From the NCBI GenBank assembly GCA_965211775.1, contig OZ242974.1:2852001-2916000 (forward strand): a stretch of 64,000 nt of DNA, read 5' to 3'. Source of the stretch: Thiodiazotropha sp040506975. GTDB lineage: Bacteria; Pseudomonadota; Gammaproteobacteria; Chromatiales; Chromatiaceae. The notes beneath the pieces are model-generated. The model saw only the letters and a list, made by a program, of their open reading frames with translations. It had not been told where the DNA came from and did not search any database. The position numbers were made by a program, and so were the translations under genes. This document shows positions 8,641-17,142 of this stretch, one piece after another (the first letter of the stretch is position 1; every line of letters starts with the position of its first letter).

Positions 8641-9915
8641 ATGTTGGATCCGCGATTGTTAAGAAACAACCTGGAACAGGTGGCGCAGCAGTTGGCGCGC
8701 CGGGGTTATCAACTGGATGTTGATCAAATCAGTACCCTGGAAGCGCAACGCAAGCAGCTGCAGGTAGAGTCGCAGGAGTTGCAGAATCAGCGTAACAGTC
8801 GTTCCAAGTCGATCGGGAAGGCGAAAGCGGCGGGGGAGGACATCGAGCCGCTGCTGGCCGAAGTGGCGCAACTCGGCGATCGGCTGAAGACCGCTCAAGA
8901 GGCACTCGGCGAGGTCCAGGATACCCTCTCGGATATCACTCTCGGCATCCCCAATCTGCCCCATGACTCGATACCTGACGGCATGGATGAAGAGGACAAC
9001 CGGGAAGAGAGGGGTTGGGGGGAGCCGCGCGATTTTGATTTCGAACCCAAGGACCATGTGGACCTGGGCGATGCCAGCGGATTACTCGATTTCGAAGCGG
9101 CAGCCAGGTTGACCGGCTCCCGTTTTGCCGTCATGGCGGGACCGCTGGCGAGAATGCATCGGGCGCTGATCCAGTTGATGCTGGATACCCATACCACGGA
9201 ACATGGCTATACCGAGGCCTATGTCCCCTATATGGTGAATGCGGAAAGCCTTCGCGGTACCGGCCAGCTGCCGAAGTTTGAGGAGGATCTGTTCAAGCTC
9301 TGCGGTGAGTCTGAATACTACCTGATACCCACCGCGGAAGTGCCTGTAACCAATTTGATTCGGGATCAGATCATCGATGCCGATTACATGCCGCGCAAAT
9401 GGGTGGCGCATACTCCCTGTTTTCGCTCCGAGGCCGGATCCTACGGCAAGGATACCCGGGGCATGATTCGCCAGCATCAGTTCGAGAAGGTTGAATTGGT
9501 CCAGGCGGTGCCGGCCAGTCAATCGTTTCAGGCCCTGGAAGAACTCACGAGTCATGCCGAGGCAATCCTGAAGAAGCTTGAACTGCCCTATCGGGTTGTG
9601 ACCCTGTGTACCGGGGATATCGGTTTTTCCTCCACCAAGACCTACGATCTGGAGGTGTGGCTACCCGGACAAAACAGATATCGGGAGATATCGTCCTGCT
9701 CGAATTTCGTCGATTTCCAGGCCAGACGCATGCAGGCGCGTTGGCGCAATCCGGAGACAGGTAAGCCTGAACTGGTGCATACCCTGAACGGGTCGGGATT
9801 GGCCGTGGGACGCACGCTGGTCGCCATAATGGAGAACTACCAGCAGGCTGATGGAACCATCACAGTTCCCGAGGTACTGCGTGGCTATATGGGTGGGTTA
9901 GAAAAGATAGTCTGA
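8641..9915 (+). CDS. serS: Seryl-tRNA synthetase
   Basis: A 424-residue cytosolic class II aminoacyl-tRNA synthetase that charges tRNA-Ser. An N-terminal antiparallel coiled-coil arm (about residues 27-100) binds the long variable arm. The catalytic core includes motif 2 (FRSEAGSYGKDTRG) and motif 3 (GLAVGRTLVAIMENY). Full length for the family. It starts three bases after the DUF190 stop, so it is likely co-transcribed with the fluoride genes. A tRNA-Ser gene lies about 1.1 kb downstream. Confidence 0.97.
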   Translation: MLDPRLLRNNLEQVAQQLARRGYQLDVDQISTLEAQRKQLQVESQELQNQRNSRSKSIGKAKAAGEDIEPLLAEVAQLGDRLKTAQEALGEVQDTLSDITLGIPNLPHDSIPDGMDEEDNREERGWGEPRDFDFEPKDHVDLGDASGLLDFEAAARLTGSRFAVMAGPLARMHRALIQLMLDTHTTEHGYTEAYVPYMVNAESLRGTGQLPKFEEDLFKLCGESEYYLIPTAEVPVTNLIRDQIIDADYMPRKWVAHTPCFRSEAGSYGKDTRGMIRQHQFEKVELVQAVPASQSFQALEELTSHAEAILKKLELPYRVVTLCTGDIGFSSTKTYDLEVWLPGQNRYREISSCSNFVDFQARRMQARWRNPETGKPELVHTLNGSGLAVGRTLVAIMENYQQADGTITVPEVLRGYMGGLEKIV

Positions 9916-9956
9916 CACAAAGGCTTTAAGTGATGGCGCAGGGATCTGGATGTCGG

Positions 9957-10136
9957 CTAGACCATCATGATAAGCAGGATCACAAATCCGATGACAAATG
10001 CAATCGGCAATAAGACCGCCTGCCAATCTCCCGTTTGCGCCTTGGGGCTGTTCTTGAGCATATGCTTGGCGCGGGGCCAGAGAAACAGAATCATCGCGCC
10101 CAACAATAATGCCCAGATGATCTTTGTCCAATCCAT
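9957..10136 (-). CDS. Small membrane protein, 59 residues
   Basis: An open frame of 60 codons with an ATG at 10136 and TAG at 9957-9959, preceded by GAAGGAG about 11 bases before the start. It predicts an N-terminal hydrophobic helix (IIWALLLGAMILFLW), a polar segment PRAKHMLKNSPKAQTGDWQA and a second helix (VLLPIAFVIGFVILLIMMV). This two-helix hairpin is a common form for small inner-membrane proteins. It lies downstream of the BI-1 family gene and its terminator, on the same strand. I do not recognise the family; function unknown. Confidence 0.6.
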   Translation of the reverse strand: MDWTKIIWALLLGAMILFLWPRAKHMLKNSPKAQTGDWQAVLLPIAFVIGFVILLIMMV

Positions 10137-10165
10137 CCTACTTGTACTCCTTCAAACCTCGACAT

Positions 10166-10192
10166 AAAAAAGCCCCGGCAATGCCGGGGCTT
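10166..10192 (-). terminator. Intrinsic terminator of the BI-1 family gene
   Basis: AAGCCCCGGC/GCCGGGGCTT forms a 10-bp GC-rich stem with a 3-nt loop (10170-10192). On the minus strand it is followed by six T residues (bases 10171-10166), as expected for a Rho-independent terminator 21 bp after the stop codon of the gene at 10214. Confidence 0.88.
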
Positions 10193-10213
10193 CTCTGCAT
10201 CCATTTAGGACAG

Positions 10214-10885
10214 TCAATCTTCTCCGGAGAGTGCTCCGAGTAGCGAAAGCAGATGCACGAACAGGTTGTAGATATTCAGGTAGAGGCCAATGGTTGCCAT
10301 GATGTAATTGGTCTCTCCGCCATGCACCATGCGGCTTGTGTCATAGAGAATGAAACCGCTCATCAGCATGATCACGACAGCAGAGATGGCCAGATGCAGT
10401 GCAGGCATATTGATGAACAGACCTGCGAGTATGGCAATAAAGACGACCAGTAATCCCGCCATCAGAAAACCACCCATGAAGCTGAAATCACGCTTGCTGG
10501 TGAGGGCATAACCTGAAAGGCCAAGGAAGATGATACCGGTGCCGGCCATGGCGGTCCCCACAATCTGTGGGCCGTTAGCCATACTCAGATAGATATTCAG
10601 GATCGGACCGAGCCCGAATCCCATCAGGCCGGTAATGCCGAAAATCACTGCCAGCCCGGTAGAGGAGTTGGCTGTACGCGGCAGTACGAACCAGATCAGC
10701 ACGATGGCGCCGATCAAAGAGGCCATGTAGGTCCATCCCGGTACGGCAAGAAAGACAGATGCAGTCGCCGTGATCGCGCTGAACAGCAGCGTCATGGAGA
10801 GCAGTATATAAGTGTTTTTTATCAACTTATTAGTTGATATTACGGACTCCGCAGGACGAGCGGCGCTTATATCTAGACGATTCAT
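10214..10885 (-). CDS. Bax inhibitor-1/YccA family membrane protein
   Basis: A 223-residue inner-membrane protein with about seven hydrophobic helices. The family-typical C-terminal signatures are SGFILYDTSRMVHGGE and IMATIGLYLNIYNLFVHLL. YccA in E. coli binds the FtsH protease and protects the SecYEG translocon, and other family members act as calcium-leak channels; which applies here cannot be seen. The cytosolic N terminus (about 25 residues) is short, as in bacterial homologues. A monocistronic unit ended by the terminator at 10166-10192. Confidence 0.9.
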   Translation of the reverse strand: MNRLDISAARPAESVISTNKLIKNTYILLSMTLLFSAITATASVFLAVPGWTYMASLIGAIVLIWFVLPRTANSSTGLAVIFGITGLMGFGLGPILNIYLSMANGPQIVGTAMAGTGIIFLGLSGYALTSKRDFSFMGGFLMAGLLVVFIAILAGLFINMPALHLAISAVVIMLMSGFILYDTSRMVHGGETNYIMATIGLYLNIYNLFVHLLSLLGALSGED

Positions 10886-11055
10886 GTTGGCTTAATCTCC
10901 TGATTACTTACCTAAAATCAATCTGATTGGTGAGACAGTTATGATTGTGATTCGTTCAGCACAGGATACTGTTCCTGGCGAAAAGATCAATACGTATAAA
11001 ATGGTGGTAATTAGTGGATATTTCAAGGTTAGTTAGTGTATCCTAGCGCCCCTTC

Positions 11056-11146
11056 GGAGAGGTGGCAGAGCGGTTGAATGCGGCGGTCTTGAAAACCGTT
11101 GAGGGTTAGTAGCCCTCCCAGGGTTCGAATCCCTGCCTCTCCGCCA
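11056..11146 (+). tRNA. tRNA-Ser (anticodon TGA)
   Basis: A 91-base class II tRNA with an acceptor stem GGAGAGG/CCTCTCC, anticodon loop CTTGAAAA carrying TGA, a long variable arm (GAGGGTTAGTAGCCCTC), the T-loop GGTTCGAATCC and an encoded CCA end. Confidence 0.97.
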
Positions 11147-11184
11147 AATACAAAGGGGGCCTCATGGCCCCCTTTGTATTTGGT
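11143..11184. repeat. Inverted repeat straddling the 3' flank of tRNA-Ser
   Basis: GCCAAATACAAAGGGGGCC (11143-11161) is inverted as GGCCCCCTTTGTATTTGG (11166-11183) around a 4-nt loop TCAT. The left arm begins in the last bases of the tRNA. The stem could terminate tRNA transcription, but the right arm runs on into a minus-strand copy of a tRNA-like 3' end, so it looks like a mirrored duplication of the tRNA flank. Confidence 0.75.
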
Positions 11185-11306
11185 GGCGCGGCAGGATTTG
11201 ATTCGAACCCTTCGTTCGACAAGGCGCGTAGCGCCGCAGGACACCGAGCATAGCGAAGGTGCCCCGAAGGGGTGAGCCTGCTTTAGCAGGCGAATCAATC
11301 CCTGCC
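11160..11306. repeat. 147-bp direct repeat, copy 1
   Basis: Identical by eye to 11336-11482, with a period of 176 bp. Read on the minus strand it contains GGGTTCGAATC and ends in CGCGCCACCA, resembling the T-arm and 3' end of a tRNA. It carries two short hairpins (GCCTGCTAAAGCAGGC and a CCCCTTCGGGG stem). No plausible protein is encoded. Confidence 0.8.
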
Positions 11307-11335
11307 CATCCGTTGGCACCGCAAACTTCGTGTAA

Positions 11336-11482
11336 CCTCATGGCCCCCTTTGTATTTGGTGGCGCGGCAGGATTTGATTCGAACCCTTCGTTCGACAAGG
11401 CGCGTAGCGCCGCAGGACACCGAGCATAGCGAAGGTGCCCCGAAGGGGTGAGCCTGCTTTAGCAGGCGAATCAATCCCTGCC
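11336..11482. repeat. 147-bp direct repeat, copy 2
   Basis: Second copy of the block at 11160-11306. It is preceded by a 29-bp unique spacer and followed by CTACTCAGTAGGC. The left arm of the tRNA-proximal inverted repeat is missing here; only the right arm is present. Confidence 0.8.
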
Positions 11483-11836
11483 TACTCAGTAGGCACGCAT
11501 CTTGATCGATCATGTCTTGAAAAATCGAATCCGAGAACCTGTCAATACATCGCCATCGATCTATCCCTTTCCATATAGAATCAGGTTATGGCTACGGCAA
11601 TGCGCCTAAGCGTGTGAATTCCATAATAATAATGTGTTTATTGATTGATTCTTGTTAATTTTTATAATAATCGACCTATGGGTGTTTACTTGCGTCTTAC
11701 TATCTGCAAGGCTTTGATATACGCAGTCTGGGAATTGCGCCAAGCGTTAGTCTGATGCAGATCCCAACATATTTGAGAACAACTTTTAAGTTAGCCGCAG
11801 TTGATCACAGTTGACAATCTATGGGACGGTAACACG
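11483..11836. other. AT-rich intergenic region
   Basis: About 350 bases without a credible gene. AT-rich stretches (for example TTGATTGATTCTTGTTAATTTTTATAATAATC around 11640-11672, quoted only as two adjacent short tracts) could hold the promoter of the cysteine-rich protein gene that follows, but no unambiguous -35/-10 pair or operator can be assigned by eye. Confidence 0.4.
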
Positions 11837-12868
11837 ATGAATATGAAAGCGTATTTTTCGATGATGATCTTATTTGCCGCGCTGTTGCTCGTAAGCGGAT
11901 CTGCCTTTGGTGCGCAATGTGGTGACGGAATATATGATTCCGCTGCAGGAGAACAATGTGACGATGGCAATACCATCGACGGGGATGGGTGTTCCTCGAG
12001 CTGTCAAGTCGAGCCCATTTGTGGTGATGGTATCGTGGATACGGATATAGGTGAAGCCTGTGATGACGGCAACACTATCGACGAAGATGGGTGTTCCTCA
12101 AGCTGTCAAGTCGAGCCGATGTGCGGTGACGGTGTCGTGGATGAAGGCGAGGCCTGCGATGACGGTAACAATATGAACGGTGACGGTTGTTCCGCATCCT
12201 GCACGATCGAAGCCTATTGCGGTGACGGTGTTTTGGATATCGGTGAGGCTTGCGACGATGGAAACAATGTTGACGGCGACGGTTGCTCCTCGGAATGCGG
12301 AATAGAGCCATTCTGTGGCGACGGTAACCTCGATCCGGGTGAGCAGTGTGATGATGGCAACAATGATAATGGCGACGGTTGTTCAGCGCTCTGCGAAGCA
12401 GAGGTTGACGGCGGCGATGGCTGCACTCCGGGTTACTGGAAACAGAGCCACCACTTTGATGCCTGGAACATGTACAGCCCGGATATGTTGTTCGGTGATG
12501 TTTTCGAGGACGCATTTCCTGACCAGACTCTGCTGGACGTTCTGAGCCAAGGCGGCGGTAAACTCTATGCATTGGGTCGCCATACCGTGGCTGCACTCCT
12601 TAATGCCGCCTCGACAGAAGTCAATTATGGGCATACTCCTGAATCAATAATCGATACCTTCAATGCGATCTATCCAGGAAGCAAAGACGACTACGAGGCA
12701 CTTAAGGATGAATTTGAGGATGACAATGAGAGAGGGTGCCCGTTGAACGCGGAATCGACAGGCAACGGTAAGTCTCGTGGCAGGAGTGATGAGCACGGTC
12801 AGCCTAATAATGCTGTGTTCGGCAATGGCAGTGGAAATGGCAAACGCAGAGGGGGGCCACCCAACTAG
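11837..12868 (+). CDS. Secreted DUF4215 cysteine-rich repeat protein
   Basis: 343 residues from the ATG at 11837, chosen because it places a good signal peptide (ILFAALLLVSGSAFGA) at the N terminus. Residues about 25-190 form five repeats of the DUF4215 / myxococcal disulfide type, each of form CGDG...GE.CDDGN...GDGCSS.C. A domain beginning GCTPGYWKQSHHFDAW follows, also found in many secreted bacterial proteins of unknown role. The tail is low in complexity (Gly, Asn, Ser, Arg). No PEP-CTERM or sortase signal is seen. The aspartate/asparagine-rich repeats suggest calcium binding (inference). Stands alone and ends at an intrinsic terminator. Confidence 0.82.
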   Translation: MNMKAYFSMMILFAALLLVSGSAFGAQCGDGIYDSAAGEQCDDGNTIDGDGCSSSCQVEPICGDGIVDTDIGEACDDGNTIDEDGCSSSCQVEPMCGDGVVDEGEACDDGNNMNGDGCSASCTIEAYCGDGVLDIGEACDDGNNVDGDGCSSECGIEPFCGDGNLDPGEQCDDGNNDNGDGCSALCEAEVDGGDGCTPGYWKQSHHFDAWNMYSPDMLFGDVFEDAFPDQTLLDVLSQGGGKLYALGRHTVAALLNAASTEVNYGHTPESIIDTFNAIYPGSKDDYEALKDEFEDDNERGCPLNAESTGNGKSRGRSDEHGQPNNAVFGNGSGNGKRRGGPPN

Positions 12869-12891
12869 CGATAGATATCGGTATACAAAAT

Positions 12892-12921
12892 AAGGGCTGC
12901 CTCTTTCGCAGCCCTTTTTTT
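12892..12921 (+). terminator. Intrinsic terminator
   Basis: AAGGGCTGC/GCAGCCCTT stem with a 7-nt loop, followed by five more T residues, 23 bp after the DUF4215 protein stop codon. Confidence 0.9.
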
Positions 12922-13005
12922 ATGGTTTTGGGAACTTCTCTTGAAATCGCTCATCAATGCACCAATATTGACAGAAAATTGGGTGCCTGAGCTGGTGAAT
13001 CGAAG

Positions 13006-13878
13006 ATGATGAGAATAGCGCTGTTTCTGGGAACGAATCTGGCAATCTTGATGCTGATCAGCATCACCTTCAGATTGCTCGGTATAGAGGGTCTGCTACT
13101 GGAGAACGGGGTGGATTTGAACCTCAATGCATTGCTGGTCTATTCAGCCGTTATCGGTTTTTCAGGTTCGCTGATATCACTCTTTATCTCCAAATGGATG
13201 GCGAAACGCAGCATGGGTGTCGAGGTGATCGAGACACCGGGAAACGAAGTCGAGAGATGGTTGGTCAATACCATTGAAAGGCAGGCGCAACAGGCCAATA
13301 TCGGTATGCCGGAAGTGGGGATTTTCGATCATGCCTCACCTAATGCTTTTGCCACAGGGTGGAACAGAAACAGTGCCTTGGTTGCGGTCAGCACCGGTTT
13401 GCTGCAGCAGATGAACAGAGATGAGGTCGAGGCCGTGCTGGGACATGAGGTCAGCCATGTAGCGAACGGCGATATGGTTACACTGTCATTGATACAGGGG
13501 GTGGTCAACACATTTGTCGTTTTTCTCTCCCGGGTCATAGGGCATACGGTTGACCGCATCGTATTCAAGACCGAACGCGGCTATGGTCCCGCCTTCTTCA
13601 TCGTTTCCATGATTGCCGAGTTCGTTCTTGGGATCCTGGCGATGACGATAGTCATGTGGTTTTCCCGCTGGCGGGAGTTTCGCGCCGATAGAGGAGGGGC
13701 CGAACTGGCGGGTAGGGAGAAGATGATTGCCGCCCTGAGGCGTTTACAGCAGGCTCATGAGCCGGATTCACTGCCTGATGAGATAGCAGCATTCGCAATC
13801 AGCGCCGGTAAAGTGCAAAAGCTGTTTGCGAGCCATCCACCGCTGGAATCACGGATTGAGGCACTCAAGTCCGAGTAG
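13006..13878 (+). CDS. htpX: Membrane zinc metalloprotease HtpX
   Basis: A 290-residue M48 family inner-membrane protease that degrades misfolded membrane proteins together with FtsH. Two N-terminal helices (about residues 3-60) precede the zinc motif HEVSH at residues 147-151. A further pair of hydrophobic helices (about 165-225) and the EFRADRGGAEL segment with the third metal ligand follow. Length matches E. coli HtpX (293). Stands alone; no obvious sigma-32 or CpxR site was identified upstream. Confidence 0.96.
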   Translation: MMRIALFLGTNLAILMLISITFRLLGIEGLLLENGVDLNLNALLVYSAVIGFSGSLISLFISKWMAKRSMGVEVIETPGNEVERWLVNTIERQAQQANIGMPEVGIFDHASPNAFATGWNRNSALVAVSTGLLQQMNRDEVEAVLGHEVSHVANGDMVTLSLIQGVVNTFVVFLSRVIGHTVDRIVFKTERGYGPAFFIVSMIAEFVLGILAMTIVMWFSRWREFRADRGGAELAGREKMIAALRRLQQAHEPDSLPDEIAAFAISAGKVQKLFASHPPLESRIEALKSE

Positions 13879-13994
13879 GCAATCAGCTACCTGAAGTACT
13901 TGATTTTGGGCGGAAATAACTGGGAGTGGGCAAATATCAGACCCTACCTGTGACCACAAAAACATCGTGCAGGTTATAGGCTTTATACTTATTG

Positions 13995-14028
13995 CAACGA
14001 CAGACCAGGAGCTCCCGGCCTGTCGTTG
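13995..14028. terminator. 34-bp near-perfect palindrome between convergent genes
   Basis: CAACGACAG and CTGTCGTTG arms extend through GGAGCTCC at the centre to give a 17-bp stem with two mismatches and no loop. It lies between htpX and the convergently transcribed RRM gene, where a bidirectional terminator is expected. There is no strong T-run on either strand. Confidence 0.5.
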
Positions 14029-14082
14029 ATGGTAATTCAGTGTGGTGCTCAGGCCACCATCACAAACGTGATGGCCAGACTG

Positions 14083-14361
14083 TTACCAGCGACCGCCACC
14101 ACCACCAGAACTGCGTTTTGGCTTATCCATAGCTTCGTTGATTCTCAAGTCACGGCCCTGAAAGTCCTTGCCATTGAGCTGAGAGATAGCCTTTTCAGCA
14201 TCACCTTGGCTCATTTCTACAAAGGCAAATCCCCTTGAGCGACGGGTTTCTCGATCCAGAATAAGGTTTGCCGACTGTACCTCGCCAATGCCTGAGAAAA
14301 GCTCCCGGACATCATCTTCTGTGGCAGACCAGGGAAGGTTGCCAACATACAATTTAGTCAT
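14083..14361 (-). CDS. RRM-type RNA-binding protein
   Basis: 92 residues with a single RNA-recognition motif. RNP2 is LYVGNL (residues 4-9) and RNP1 is RGFAFVEM (about 43-50). A short glycine-rich tail (SSGGGGGRW) follows, as in cyanobacterial and proteobacterial cold-inducible glycine-rich RNA-binding proteins. It probably binds single-stranded RNA, acting as a chaperone in the cytoplasm. The 570-bp gene-free region upstream could include a long 5' UTR, as is usual for cold-shock genes (inference). Confidence 0.93.
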   Translation of the reverse strand: MTKLYVGNLPWSATEDDVRELFSGIGEVQSANLILDRETRRSRGFAFVEMSQGDAEKAISQLNGKDFQGRDLRINEAMDKPKRSSGGGGGRW

Positions 14362-14935
14362 CTATCTACATTCCTAACAAATAATATTCATATGTCCAGG
14401 GTCTGAAGGTCCCATGCAAACCTGCCAGACAGACCGTGAACGCTAAATGGCACGGCTTTTCATCTACCTTGCCTGAGCCTGGAAACCGAAGGATGCCGAT
14501 TCTCGACCTGAAGATAATCAAATGGGGAAGCGGTTATGGGTCTGTTTCGTAGCGTATTCAGATCATACCCCTGAATAAAACAATATGCTAATGATTTTTT
14601 TATAAGAATCGTCATAGGTAATGTATGTTAATTTTGTCCCAAATCAGCTTGAATGTAGACTGCTGCAGTAATTATTCAGGGACTTTATCAGTCCTTTCGG
14701 GAGTGTTTGAGGTGGGTAGACCAGTGGCAGAGTCGAGAACAGGTCTTACTGCGGACTCTATTATCTTATGGGATTTCTGGGATTTAAGATTCCATTAAGG
14801 AATCAAGGCTAATTTGAGAAATCTGGGTTCAAGGCACGCTTAAGCAACAAATTAATGAAAATATCCAAAAGGAATCCTTGATAAATTCAAAGCTACCATT
14901 GTATTTAAGTAACTGACTTAAATGAGAGTTTAGAG
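14362..14935. other. 574-bp intergenic region between divergent genes
   Basis: Holds the promoter regions of the RRM gene (minus) and the response-regulator operon (plus). The short inverted repeat GATTCC-ATTAA-GGAATC at 14788-14804 could be an operator. I see no credible open reading frame or known RNA. Confidence 0.4.
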
Positions 14936-15604
14936 ATGCGTATCCTGCTGGCGGAAGATGATCGATATCTGGGCGAAGGGTTGGCGCTGGGATTGAAACA
15001 GCTCGGCCATACCGTAGACTGGGTCATGGACGGTATGGCTGCGGAACAGGCCTTGTCAACCGAAAATCTGGATGTATTGATTCTTGACCTGGGCCTGCCA
15101 AGGCAGGATGGGCTGCATGTATTGCAAAAGTTGCGTAAACAGGGCAAGGATCTTCCAGTGCTGGTCCTGACAGCCCGCGATGCGGTCGAACAACGCATCG
15201 AGGGCCTTGATTCAGGGGCTGATGACTATGTTGTCAAACCCTTTGATCTGTTGGAAGTCAATGCTCGGTTACGCGCCATTACAAGGCGTCGCGAAGGTCG
15301 TTCGGCTTCTGTCATCACTTATGGTGATCTGGTGCTGGACCCTGCAGCCCACAGTCTCGCCAAGGCCGGTGAAGAGATAATGCTGGGCGCGAGCGAATTT
15401 GCCGTTTTGGAGTCATTGCTGACTCATCAGGGGCGCATACTCTCCAGGCAGGTATTGGAAGAGGCGTTGTATGGTTGGGACGAGGGCGTGGAAAGTAATG
15501 CTGTAGAGGTCTATATACACCATTTACGCAAGAAGTTGGGCAAGGATCTTATCAGGACCGTTCGCGGAGTCGGTTACACTATCCAGAAGTTGGTTCATCA
15601 ATGA
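14936..15604 (+). CDS. OmpR/PhoB-family response regulator (QseB/PmrA-like)
   Basis: 222 residues. The receiver domain (1-115) has acidic residues E7, D8 and D9, phospho-acceptor D51 in ILDLGLP and K in VVKPFD. A winged-helix DNA-binding domain (about 125-220) contains YIHHLRKKLG and RTVRGVGYTI. It controls transcription when phosphorylated by its cognate kinase, encoded 9 bp downstream. The regulon is not evident; the QseB/PmrA/TctD branch often responds to metals, cations or organic acids. Confidence 0.94.
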   Translation: MRILLAEDDRYLGEGLALGLKQLGHTVDWVMDGMAAEQALSTENLDVLILDLGLPRQDGLHVLQKLRKQGKDLPVLVLTARDAVEQRIEGLDSGADDYVVKPFDLLEVNARLRAITRRREGRSASVITYGDLVLDPAAHSLAKAGEEIMLGASEFAVLESLLTHQGRILSRQVLEEALYGWDEGVESNAVEVYIHHLRKKLGKDLIRTVRGVGYTIQKLVHQ

Positions 15605-15613
15605 GATGTAAGC

Positions 15614-17095
15614 GTGCAGCAGACCACTAACCTTTCGATACGCAGAAGACTCTTAATCAGTCTGATAGCCACAATAGTCATACTTTGGTTAATATCGGCC
15701 TATTTTGTCTTTCTTGCCGCACACCATGAAGTAGAAGAGATCTACGATGCGACTTTGGCTCAGGAGTCCCGCATCCTTGCCACATTGATGCTTCACGAGG
15801 TTGAAGAGGATAATGAGGCGAGGGAAGACTTACAGAATCTAGTCAAGGAGTTAGGTGAGGATTTCATCAATGACTCTGCATCATTCAAGCTGTTTATTGA
15901 TGGATTCATGGCCGATGAGAGTGAAAAGGATTATCTGACACTGGTGCCTCGTGAGTATACGACCGGTCACCGTTATGAAGCGAAACTTGCCTTTCTCATA
16001 AAAGGGGTCAATGGCAGAACCTATTTACGATCAAACCTCCCGACCTCATTTAATACATTCACCGAGGGTTATAAAAATGAAATCGTGGATGGCAAACTGT
16101 GGCGGATGTACGGTTTAAAGGAACCCAGTGGTCAGTTCCATGTGCAGATCGGAGAATTGATGTCAGTCCGTCAAGAGACTGTGTCGGAGATCGTTTTCAA
16201 CAGTTTGTGGCCGATAATCGTTTCATTGCCCTTGATCGGATTGTTTATCTGGATCGTCGTGGGCGGGGGGCTTAAGCCGTTACAATCCATCGCTGATAAA
16301 GTTAAGAACAGGGATCCAAACTCACTTGAATCGATCTCTACTCATGGTGTACCCCGAGAGGTCGTGCCTATGGTGACATCGCTAAACAGTCTGTTTCATC
16401 GGGTACAAAGAGTTTTGGAGAATGAGCGAAGGTTTACGGCGGATGCCGCACATGAATTGAGAACACCGATTGCCGCGTTGAAGACACTGGCCCAAGCCAA
16501 ATCACTTGCCGACGAAAAGAACGGTCATGGCAATTTTCTGAATCAAGTGATACGGGGAGTCGATCGTGCAACTCACCTACTGGAGCAGCTACTGACCCTC
16601 GCCCGCATGGATAGCCGGTCCCTCGAGCATTCACATGCAGATGAAGTGGACCTGCATGGTGAATCGATCAACATATTGGCCTCACTGGGTGCGACAGCCT
16701 TGGCGAAAGATATCGAGCTTGCCTATGAAGGTGCGGAGCATCCGGTAATGGTGCCTGGTTATACACCAGGCATACAGATTCTGTTAAGGAATCTTATCGA
16801 CAATGCAATTCGCTATACTCCGGAAAAAGGGGAAGTCAGCGTAATATTGAATGAGCATGAATCAGATATTGAATTGGTTGTCACTGATACCGGTCCCGGC
16901 ATTCCAGAGGAGAAACAACAGGGGTTGTATCAGAGATTCAGGCGGGGGGAGGGTGCCAATAGCCAAGGAAGCGGACTTGGGCTATCTATCGTCAAACGTG
17001 TTGTTGATCTGCATCATGCAACGATAGAAATGGCGAATCGAAATGACCGCAGCGGGCTTACCGTTACTGTTTCTTTTCCCAGGGCTCATGCATAA
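15614..17095 (+). CDS. Sensor histidine kinase (QseC-like)
   Basis: 493 residues starting at GTG 15614, 9 bp after the regulator stop. The first membrane helix is at about 15-38. A periplasmic sensor region of about 155 residues contains a cluster of acidic residues (HEVEEDNEAREDL). A second helix lies at about 196-217, then HAMP, the dimerisation H-box HELRTP with H280, an N-box (NLIDNAIRYTP), DTGPGIP and GSGLGLSIV. The architecture is that of QseC/PmrB kinases. The acidic sensor segment might bind cations, but the signal is not known. Confidence 0.94.
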   Translation: MQQTTNLSIRRRLLISLIATIVILWLISAYFVFLAAHHEVEEIYDATLAQESRILATLMLHEVEEDNEAREDLQNLVKELGEDFINDSASFKLFIDGFMADESEKDYLTLVPREYTTGHRYEAKLAFLIKGVNGRTYLRSNLPTSFNTFTEGYKNEIVDGKLWRMYGLKEPSGQFHVQIGELMSVRQETVSEIVFNSLWPIIVSLPLIGLFIWIVVGGGLKPLQSIADKVKNRDPNSLESISTHGVPREVVPMVTSLNSLFHRVQRVLENERRFTADAAHELRTPIAALKTLAQAKSLADEKNGHGNFLNQVIRGVDRATHLLEQLLTLARMDSRSLEHSHADEVDLHGESINILASLGATALAKDIELAYEGAEHPVMVPGYTPGIQILLRNLIDNAIRYTPEKGEVSVILNEHESDIELVVTDTGPGIPEEKQQGLYQRFRRGEGANSQGSGLGLSIVKRVVDLHHATIEMANRNDRSGLTVTVSFPRAHA

Positions 17096-17142
17096 GAAAG
17101 TAATCTGTTTTGTCACCGGTTAACAATGACTGGCGCCAAGAT

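Noticed and set aside
11029..11513. Three minus-strand open frames of 72-96 codons
   Set aside because: They lie in the tRNA-Ser flank and duplicated noncoding block and share identical segments because of the repeat.
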